A stretch of DNA of 64,000 nucleotides, taken from Epibacterium sp. Ofav1-8. GTDB taxonomy: Bacteria; Pseudomonadota; Alphaproteobacteria; Rhodobacterales; Rhodobacteraceae. Location of the stretch: contig NZ_JAKRFD010000005.1 in NCBI RefSeq assembly GCF_022348185.1, positions 248,001 through 312,000 of the forward strand. The letters are read 5' to 3'. Of this stretch, positions 58,046 to 64,000 are shown piece after piece (position 1 is the stretch's first letter; each line of letters opens with the position of its first letter). The translations under genes and the position numbers were made by a program. The notes beneath the pieces were generated by a model. The model ran no database searches. It was not told the origin of the DNA and saw only the letters and a list, made by a program, of their open reading frames with translations.

Positions 58046-59977
58046 TTAGCGCTTGTTGTCGTCCAGATCCTCGAACTCGGCATCCACGATGTCATCATCG
58101 CCGGGGCCTGCGGCCGACTCGTCGGCTGCAGCGGATGGATCCTCCGCCTCGCCACCTTCGTCAGCCTGCGCCTTGTAGATCGCTTCACCCAGACGCATCG
58201 CCGCTTCGGTGACGTTCTGAATGCCGGATTTGATCTTTTCGGCGTTGGCCTTGTCGCCTTCGAGGTCGTCCTTGAGCGCGGCGATTGCCAGTTCGATCGC
58301 CTCGATGGTGGACGGGTCCACCTTGTCGCCGTGATCCTCGATCGATTTCTCGGTCGAATGGATCAGGCTTTCGGCCTGGTTGCGCGCCTCGATCAGCTCG
58401 CGGCGCTCCTTGTCCGCCTCGGCGTTGTCCTCGGCGTCCTTGACCATCTTTTCGATGTCATCGTCCGACAGGCCGCCGGAAGCCTGGATGGTGATCTTCT
58501 GTTCCTTGCCGGTGCCTTTGTCCTTGGCGGACACGGAAACGATGCCGTTGGCGTCGATGTCGAAGGTCACTTCGATCTGCGGCATGCCGCGCGGCGCCGG
58601 CGGGATGTCCTCAAGGTTGAACTGACCAAGCATCTTGTTGTCCGATGCCATCTCGCGCTCACCCTGGAACACGCGAATGGTCACGGCGTTCTGGTTGTCC
58701 TCGGCGGTGGAGAAGACCTGGGACTTCTTCGTCGGGATGGTGGTGTTGCGGTCGATCAGGCGGGTGAACACGCCACCGAGGGTTTCGATGCCCAGGGACA
58801 GCGGGGTCACGTCGAGCAGGACAACGTCCTTCACGTCACCTTGCAGAACGCCGGCCTGAATGGCGGCACCCATGGCAACCACCTCATCAGGGTTCACACC
58901 CTTGTGCGGCTCCTTGCCGAAGAATTTGGTCACCTCTTCGATGACCTTGGGCATGCGGGTCATACCGCCGACCAGAACCACCTCGTCGATGTCCGAGGCG
59001 GAGAGACCGGCATCCTTCAGCGCGGCCTGGCAGGGCTTCATCGAGTTCTTGATCAGGTCGCCAACGAGGGTCTCCAGCTTCGCACGGGTCAGCTTCATCA
59101 CCATGTGGAGAGGCTGGCCGGTGGACGAATCCATCGAGATGAACGGCTGGTTGATCTCGGTCTGGGACGAGGAGGACAGCTCGATCTTGGCTTTCTCGGC
59201 GGCCTCTTTCAGGCGCTGCAACGCCATCTTGTCCTTGGTGAGATCGACGCCATGCTCTTTTTTGAACTCATCCGCGAGGTAGTTCACGATGCGCATGTCG
59301 AAGTCTTCACCACCGAGGAAGGTGTCCCCGTTGGTGGATTTCACTTCGAACAGGCCGTCGTCGATTTCGAGGATGGTGACGTCGAAGGTACCACCACCAA
59401 GGTCATAGACCGCGATGGTCTGGGTGTCGGCCTTGTCGAGGCCATAGGCCAGCGCAGCCGCGGTCGGCTCGTTGATGATGCGCAGCACTTCGAGGCCCGC
59501 AATCTTGCCGGCGTCCTTGGTGGCCTGACGCTGAGCGTCGTTGAAGTAGGCCGGAACGGTAATGACCGCCTGGGTCACTTCATCGCCGAGATAGCTTTCG
59601 GCGGTTTCCTTCATCTTGCCGAGGATGAAGGCGGAAATCTGGGAGGGGGAGTATTTCTCGGTCTTGGCTTCCACCCAGGCGTCGCCGTTGCCGCCGTCGA
59701 TCACGGCGAAGGGCAGGTTCTTCTTGTCCTTGGCGAGGTCACTGTCGTCGAACCGGCGACCGATGAGGCGCTTCACACCAAAAATGGTGTTGTCCGGGTT
59801 GGTCACGGCCTGGCGTTTTGCCGGCTGGCCAACAAGGCGCTCTTCATCGGTGAAGGCGACGATGGAAGGGGTGGTGCGTGCACCTTCTGCGTTCTCAATC
59901 ACACGCGGCTGAGAGCCGTCCATGATGGCAACGCAGGAGTTGGTGGTACCGAGGTCGATCCCGATCACTTTGCTCAT
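58046..59977 (-). CDS. dnaK: Chaperone DnaK (Hsp70)
   Basis: 643 residues. ATPase domain marks: [54 protein letters not shown], and [13 protein letters not shown]. The substrate domain ends with an acidic lid tail ([16 protein letters not shown]). It folds proteins with DnaJ and GrpE; grpE is not in the window. A sigma32-like promoter is found upstream. Confidence 0.98.
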   Translation of the reverse strand: MSKVIGIDLGTTNSCVAIMDGSQPRVIENAEGARTTPSIVAFTDEERLVGQPAKRQAVTNPDNTIFGVKRLIGRRFDDSDLAKDKKNLPFAVIDGGNGDAWVEAKTEKYSPSQISAFILGKMKETAESYLGDEVTQAVITVPAYFNDAQRQATKDAGKIAGLEVLRIINEPTAAALAYGLDKADTQTIAVYDLGGGTFDVTILEIDDGLFEVKSTNGDTFLGGEDFDMRIVNYLADEFKKEHGVDLTKDKMALQRLKEAAEKAKIELSSSSQTEINQPFISMDSSTGQPLHMVMKLTRAKLETLVGDLIKNSMKPCQAALKDAGLSASDIDEVVLVGGMTRMPKVIEEVTKFFGKEPHKGVNPDEVVAMGAAIQAGVLQGDVKDVVLLDVTPLSLGIETLGGVFTRLIDRNTTIPTKKSQVFSTAEDNQNAVTIRVFQGEREMASDNKMLGQFNLEDIPPAPRGMPQIEVTFDIDANGIVSVSAKDKGTGKEQKITIQASGGLSDDDIEKMVKDAEDNAEADKERRELIEARNQAESLIHSTEKSIEDHGDKVDPSTIEAIELAIAALKDDLEGDKANAEKIKSGIQNVTEAAMRLGEAIYKAQADEGGEAEDPSAAADESAAGPGDDDIVDAEFEDLDDNKR

Positions 59978-60089
59978 TGTGTTCGATCCCTTTTACTTCA
60001 CAAGGCGATTACCCGAAGCCGAAACCCGTTTTGGCATTCCGGCCCCGATTCAGTTGCGGTAGGATCTGCATCCAACCGCTTCCCGGCGT

Positions 60090-60118
60090 ATATAGGGAGC
60101 GAAAATCACCCCTGCAAC
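60090..60118 (-). promoter_or_regulatory. Candidate RpoH (sigma32) promoter of dnaK
   Basis: On the minus strand GTTG at 60118-60115 and CCTATAT at 60096-60090 are about 18 bases apart, close to the alphaproteobacterial RpoH consensus (CTTG, 17-18, CCTATNT). The leader would be about 105 bases. Motif match only. Confidence 0.6.
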
Positions 60119-60184
60119 CGCGTCATTGCCCCGTCATAGGCAATTCTGAGCGCTTTTGCGGCAAACAGAGTAAAGATTGGGTAA

Positions 60185-60787
60185 ATGGCACGGCTGAAGG
60201 TGCGCGGATTCGAGATTCACAAGGGATTTCTGTCGGTGGAGGCGCAGCAGGCGCTGATTCACGCCCTGCGCCCGGTGTTGCGCGCCGCGCCCCTGTTTTC
60301 ACCCGACGTGCCAGGGGGCGGACAGATGTCGGTGCGCATGACCTCGGCGGGGCGGTTTGGATGGTACAGCGACAAGAGCGGATACCGCTATATCGAGCAG
60401 CATCCGTCCGGACAGGCTTGGCCGGAAATTCCCTCCGATGTCCTGAGGGTCTGGACGGATCTGGTGGACCGGGACCGCATGCCGGATTGCTGTCTGTTCA
60501 ACTACTACGGCGAGGGCGCGCGCATGGGGTTGCACCAGGACAAGGACGAGGCTGATTTCTCCTATCCCGTGGTGTCGATTTCCCTGGGAGATGACGGGCT
60601 GCTGCGCATGGGCGGGACCGCGCGCAAGGAAAAGACGGAATCGATCTGGCTGAACTCAGGCGATGTGGTGGTGATGGGCGGCGATGCGCGCCTTGCCTAT
60701 CACGGGGTTGATCGCATCCGATTCCGCTCTTCCCGCTTGTTGCCAAAAGGCGGTCGGGTGAACCTCACGCTGCGGGTCGTCACCTGA
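60185..60787 (+). CDS. alkB: Alpha-ketoglutarate-dependent dioxygenase AlkB
   Basis: 200 residues. Fe ligands are His and Asp in MGLHQDKDEAD and a later His in AYHGVDRIRF; the 2-oxoglutarate Arg lies in GGRVNLTLRVV. The SISLGDDGLLRMGG segment is typical. The enzyme repairs alkylated bases such as 1-methyladenine. It is divergent from dnaK and converges on the permease gene. Confidence 0.93.
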   Translation: MARLKVRGFEIHKGFLSVEAQQALIHALRPVLRAAPLFSPDVPGGGQMSVRMTSAGRFGWYSDKSGYRYIEQHPSGQAWPEIPSDVLRVWTDLVDRDRMPDCCLFNYYGEGARMGLHQDKDEADFSYPVVSISLGDDGLLRMGGTARKEKTESIWLNSGDVVVMGGDARLAYHGVDRIRFRSSRLLPKGGRVNLTLRVVT

Positions 60788-60801
60788 GGGCGGGCACTGC
60801 A

Positions 60802-61623
60802 TCAGCGCCGTGCGCTCCAGCTGAGAGAGACGGCGCGGCGGGTGTAGAATTCACCCATGAGACCCAGCACAAAGAAGATGAGCGCCAGCCATGCGGCATA
60901 TTCCCACCAGGTGACATGGGGGTTGTAGTTGATGAAGATATAGCCGCGCGCCTGGTCGATGGTGTGAAACAGCGGGTTCCAGATGAACATCGGCAGCATG
61001 TATCCGGGCAGAGAGTTGGCCAGCACCATCTTGCCCGAGAACAGCATGTTTGATCTTTGGTAGATCGTCGAGATGATCCCGATCGCGCCCGGCAGCCAGG
61101 GTTTCAATACATAGAGCACCAGTCCGATCGCCGCGCCGGAGGCCCAGGAGAGAAGCAGCATTCCAAAGGCGGGAATGGGTTCCTCAATGTGGATCGGGGT
61201 GAAGGCCACGTGATAGGCAAACAGGATGATCAGCATCGACAGCACCTGCAGATAGAGCGCGCCGATGGCTGCCGACAGGATGGCGATGGTGGTGTTCATC
61301 GGCGCATGCTGCATCATCGGGCTGGACGCGCCCTCGGCCCCAACCACCGCCCCGACGGTCTTTGTGTGGGTCATGAACAGGAACACGCCCGACATCATAT
61401 AAAGCAGGAAATCGCCCCGGATGGCGCCACCGCGCATGCCAAGCACGGAGAACATGAAATAGAAGAACATCACGAACATCACCGCCTGCACGATGTTCAG
61501 CGCCAACGCCATGAAGGCGTTGTTGTGCTTTGACCGCACACTGCGCACCACCGAGTGGAAGACGACTTCACCCAGGGTTATGGCGCGGGACAGCGCGGAT
61601 CTGTCTTTGCGATACTGGAACAT
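60802..61623 (-). CDS. ABC-2 type permease, polysaccharide export (KpsM-like)
   Basis: 273 residues from ATG 61623. Six hydrophobic helices are seen (for example LNIVQAVMFVMFFYFMFSVL, ALYLQVLSMLIILFAYHVAF, WWEYAAWLALIFFVLGLMGE). The layout FQYRKDRSALSRAITLGEVV, then the PMMQHAPMNTTIAILSAAIG and MFIWNPLFHTIDQARGY segments are typical of capsule or O-antigen export permeases. The ATPase partner is not in the window. cysQ, kdsB and galU nearby support a polysaccharide role, which is inference. Confidence 0.85.
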   Translation of the reverse strand: MFQYRKDRSALSRAITLGEVVFHSVVRSVRSKHNNAFMALALNIVQAVMFVMFFYFMFSVLGMRGGAIRGDFLLYMMSGVFLFMTHTKTVGAVVGAEGASSPMMQHAPMNTTIAILSAAIGALYLQVLSMLIILFAYHVAFTPIHIEEPIPAFGMLLLSWASGAAIGLVLYVLKPWLPGAIGIISTIYQRSNMLFSGKMVLANSLPGYMLPMFIWNPLFHTIDQARGYIFINYNPHVTWWEYAAWLALIFFVLGLMGEFYTRRAVSLSWSARR

Positions 61624-61743
61624 GGCCTCAATTTCAGCAGTGCGTTGCTCATTGTTGCACGGATTTCTTGCCGATCCATTGCGATGCGAGCATAAGGAAC
61701 GCAAATCTTTGTGGCAACTTGTGGGTCTTTGGGAGTTTTTGCA

Positions 61744-62541
61744 GTGAATTATGACGAACTGGTCGTGGTGATGCGGCGCCTTGCGCTGGAGGCCGGGGAC
61801 AAGATCATGGAGATCTACAACGCCGATGACTTCGATGTGAAAGTCAAATCCGACGACAGTCCGGTGACCGAAGCGGATGAAGCGGCAGATGCCCTGATTT
61901 CCGCCGGGCTGCGCGCCGCCTTCCCCGGTGTGATGCTGGTGACGGAGGAGCAGGCCGAGTCGCACAGCGCCAAGGGGGATACCTTCCTGATCGTCGATCC
62001 GCTGGACGGGACCAAGGAATTCATCAACCGTCGCGGTGATTTCACCGTCAACATCGCCTATGTCGAAGCGGGCATCCCGACGCGCGGGGTGGTCTATGCT
62101 CCGGCGCGCGCGCGGATGTTCTACACGCTTGCCGATGGCACATCAGTCGAGGAGAAAGGCCCCTTTGCACAGGATGTGGTGGGAGAGACCTCCGCTCTCC
62201 GTGTGGCGGACAGCGACAATGCGGCGCTGATGGTGGTGGCCTCGAAATCGCACCGCGACCAGGCCACTGACGACTACATCAACAAATACAACGTCAAGGA
62301 CATGAAAAGCGCAGGCTCGTCGCTGAAGTTCTGTCTGATCGCAACCGGAGAGGCGGATCTATATCCCCGCGTGGGGCGCACCATGGAGTGGGATACCGCG
62401 GCGGGACATGCCGTCCTCAGCGGTGCGGGCGGCAAGGTGGTCCGCTTTGATGATCACAGCCCGCTGGTCTACGGCAAAGAGGGGTACGCAAACCCATTCT
62501 TTATCGCCTACGCGCCCGCCGTTGAGCTGAAAGAGGCCTGA
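61744..62541 (+). CDS. cysQ: 3'(2'),5'-bisphosphate nucleotidase CysQ
   Basis: 265 residues from GTG 61744, with GGGA about ten bases ahead. An inositol-monophosphatase fold with metal motifs VTEADEAADALIS, IVDPLDGTKEFINR and MEWDTAAGHAVLSGAGG. It removes the 3' phosphate from PAP or PAPS in sulfur metabolism. It is often found with capsule genes. kdsB starts directly after its stop. Confidence 0.92.
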   Translation: MNYDELVVVMRRLALEAGDKIMEIYNADDFDVKVKSDDSPVTEADEAADALISAGLRAAFPGVMLVTEEQAESHSAKGDTFLIVDPLDGTKEFINRRGDFTVNIAYVEAGIPTRGVVYAPARARMFYTLADGTSVEEKGPFAQDVVGETSALRVADSDNAALMVVASKSHRDQATDDYINKYNVKDMKSAGSSLKFCLIATGEADLYPRVGRTMEWDTAAGHAVLSGAGGKVVRFDDHSPLVYGKEGYANPFFIAYAPAVELKEA

Positions 62542-63342
62542 ATGTCCGTTCTGATCGTTATTCCGGCACGCTACGCATCGACGCGGTATCCCGGCAAGCC
62601 GCTGGCAGAGCTGACAGGGGCGACCGGGAAGAAGCGCACGCTGATCGAACGCTCCTGGCGGGCGGCGCAAGGGGTGGCCGGCGTTGATCGCGTGGTTGTG
62701 GCGACTGATGACGACAGGATCAGACAACACGCAGATAGCTTTGGCGCGGAGGTCGTGATGACCGCGCCAGAGTGCGCCAACGGCACCGAGCGCTGTGCCG
62801 AAGCACATGCGGCGCTTGGGGATGGCTACGAGATCGTGGTGAATTTGCAGGGGGATGCCCCTCTGACACCACATTGGTTTGTCGAGGAACTGGTCGCCGG
62901 GTTGCGCACCGCACCGGATATGGGGCTGGCGACACCGGTCCTGCGTTGCGACGGTTCGGCGCTGAACAGCCTGCTGGCGGATCGCAAGGCGGGACGCGTT
63001 GGCGGGACCACCGCAGTCTTTGCAAGCGATCAGAGCGCCCTGTATTTTTCCAAGGAGGTGATCCCCTATACCTCCAGCAGCTACGCGGACGCGGATGCGA
63101 CACCGGTGTTCCATCATGTCGGGGTCTATGCCTATCGCCCGGAGGCGCTGCGCAGTTATCCGTCCTGGTCGGTGGGGCCGCTGGAAACCCTCGAGGGATT
63201 GGAGCAGCTGCGGTTTCTGGAGAATGGCCGGCGCATCCTCTGCGTCGAAGTCGAAGCGCGGGGCCGGGAGTTCTGGGAATTGAACAACCCGGAGGATGTG
63301 CCGAAAATTGAGACCATGATGCGTGCAATGAACCTCGACTAG
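62542..63342 (+). CDS. kdsB: 3-deoxy-manno-octulosonate cytidylyltransferase
   Basis: 266 residues. Marks are VIPARYASTRYPGKPLAELT, RVVVATDDDRIRQHADSFG, YEIVVNLQGDAPLTP and FHHVGVYAYRPEALRSYPSW. It activates Kdo as CMP-Kdo for LPS core or Kdo-containing capsule. The version here, near a KpsM-like permease, may serve capsule; a second copy for LPS might exist elsewhere. It starts immediately after cysQ. Confidence 0.93.
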   Translation: MSVLIVIPARYASTRYPGKPLAELTGATGKKRTLIERSWRAAQGVAGVDRVVVATDDDRIRQHADSFGAEVVMTAPECANGTERCAEAHAALGDGYEIVVNLQGDAPLTPHWFVEELVAGLRTAPDMGLATPVLRCDGSALNSLLADRKAGRVGGTTAVFASDQSALYFSKEVIPYTSSSYADADATPVFHHVGVYAYRPEALRSYPSWSVGPLETLEGLEQLRFLENGRRILCVEVEARGREFWELNNPEDVPKIETMMRAMNLD

Positions 63343-63522
63343 GCGAATTCTGCCGGATTTGTGCTGCTTGTTTCGGCAGGACTCGGCACCATGACCGGGG
63401 AGGTCGGGGCGAATGTCCGCTCAGCCGCAAACCGAACAAAACGGACGATCTCTTTTGACCCGCGCTTCCGGAGACCGGGTGCCATGCAGCACGAGACGTC
63501 TCCAAGAATAGAGTATGAACAA

Positions 63523-64000
63523 ATGCGTAGAAAAGTAAGCAAAGCCATTTTTCCGGTTGCGGGTCTCGGAACCCGGTTTCTGCCGGCCACCAAATCCGTG
63601 CCCAAGGAGATTATGACCCTGGTCGACCGGCCGCTGGTGCAATACGCCATCGACGAGGCGCGCGCGGCGGGCATCAAGGAATTCATCTTTGTCACCTCGC
63701 GCGGCAAGGGCGCGCTGGAGGATTACTTCGACCACGCGCCGGTGCTGGAGCAGGAGCTGCGCAAAAAGGGCAAGGACGAGCTGCTCTCGGTGTTGAAAAA
63801 CACCAATATGGATTCCGGGGAGGTCGCCTATATCCGGCAACACAAGGCCCTCGGTCTTGGGCACGCCGTGTGGTGCGCGCGCCGGTTGATCGGCAATGAA
63901 CCCTTTGCGGTCATGCTGCCCGACGATGTGATCGCAGCGGACAAACCCTGCCTGCAGCAGATGGTCGAAGCCTATGAGGAAACCGGCGGCAATATGGTGG
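63523..64000 (+). CDS. galU: UTP-glucose-1-phosphate uridylyltransferase (5' part)
   Basis: The first 159 codons are in the window. ATG 63523 opens MRRKVSKAIFPVAGLGTRFL, the nucleotide-binding motif, followed by PATKSVPKEIMTLVDRPLVQ. Later come FVTSRGKGALEDYFDHAPVL, SGEVAYIRQHKALGLGHAVW and PFAVMLPDDVI. The enzyme makes UDP-glucose for surface sugars and for Leloir metabolism. The 180-base gap before it holds no gene. It likely belongs to the surface polysaccharide neighbourhood. Confidence 0.92.
   Translation, partial: MRRKVSKAIFPVAGLGTRFLPATKSVPKEIMTLVDRPLVQYAIDEARAAGIKEFIFVTSRGKGALEDYFDHAPVLEQELRKKGKDELLSVLKNTNMDSGEVAYIRQHKALGLGHAVWCARRLIGNEPFAVMLPDDVIAADKPCLQQMVEAYEETGGNMV

Noticed and set aside
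58331-60139. 602-codon frame opposite dnaK
   Set aside because: Shadow of dnaK that also runs through its promoter.

Overview
The window is GC-rich, gene-dense chromosome from an alphaproteobacterium. The gene families point to the Rhodobacteraceae/Roseobacter group: an rimP-nusA-YlxR-infB operon with an attenuator-like leader, a DUF1810 gene after argG, UbiG, an NDUFAF5-like methyltransferase, a NavAb-like sodium channel, and several secreted proteins of a type common in marine roseobacters. No tRNA, rRNA, CRISPR array, insertion sequence or phage gene was found. Most of the window is core or housekeeping. The genus was not determined.

Layout. 0-4.3 kb: a partial DUF1036 protein, DUF1810 and argG on the minus strand, then a membrane protein and ilvA. 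4.3-6.1 kb: an HPt protein next to a response-regulator/PP2C phosphatase. 6.1-9.3 kb: two Nudix hydrolases, Hsp33 and a CCA-adding enzyme. 9.3-15.4 kb: a pair of ABC exporters, an RNA m5U methyltransferase and a bacterial voltage-gated Na+ channel. 15.4-17.6 kb: two L,D-transpeptidase-fold proteins, a CAP-domain lipoprotein and a 60-residue exported protein. 17.7-26.4 kb: hemH, an NDUFAF5-like methyltransferase, comF, grxC, a nitrilase-like amidase, a MarR regulator, ubiG, an iminopeptidase, a half-length solute-binding protein and an ECF sigma/anti-sigma pair. 26.4-31.9 kb: the rimP-nusA-ylxR-infB operon. 32-37.4 kb: mutT, argJ, a parvulin and secA. 37.5-41.8 kb: a secreted protein, a PstS-OmpA fusion, an SDR-membrane fusion and DUF2269.

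41.8-55.9 kb is the accessory highlight. It looks like a complete galactoside-to-pyruvate catabolic cluster. An IclR regulator and an ABC ATPase read leftward. A sugar-binding protein, two permeases, a GH36 alpha-galactosidase, an IlvD/Edd-family dehydratase, an SDR dehydrogenase, 2-dehydro-3-deoxygalactonokinase, the matching aldolase, an SMP-30 lactonase and a GH42 beta-galactosidase read rightward. Together they can import an oligogalactoside, cut it in the cytoplasm and oxidise galactose by the De Ley-Doudoroff route. Two tandem palindromes between the divergent arms overlap a good promoter for the iclR arm.

55.9-64 kb: radC, dnaJ, dnaK with a sigma32-type promoter, alkB, an ABC-2 permease of the polysaccharide-export kind, cysQ, kdsB and the start of galU. 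The last four suggest surface polysaccharide work. The most unusual observations are the galactoside cluster with its SDR lacking the usual catalytic lysine, the PstS-OmpA fusion gene set behind an RBS-masking hairpin, and the structured leaders of rimP and secA. None of these is proven to be a new system from sequence alone.
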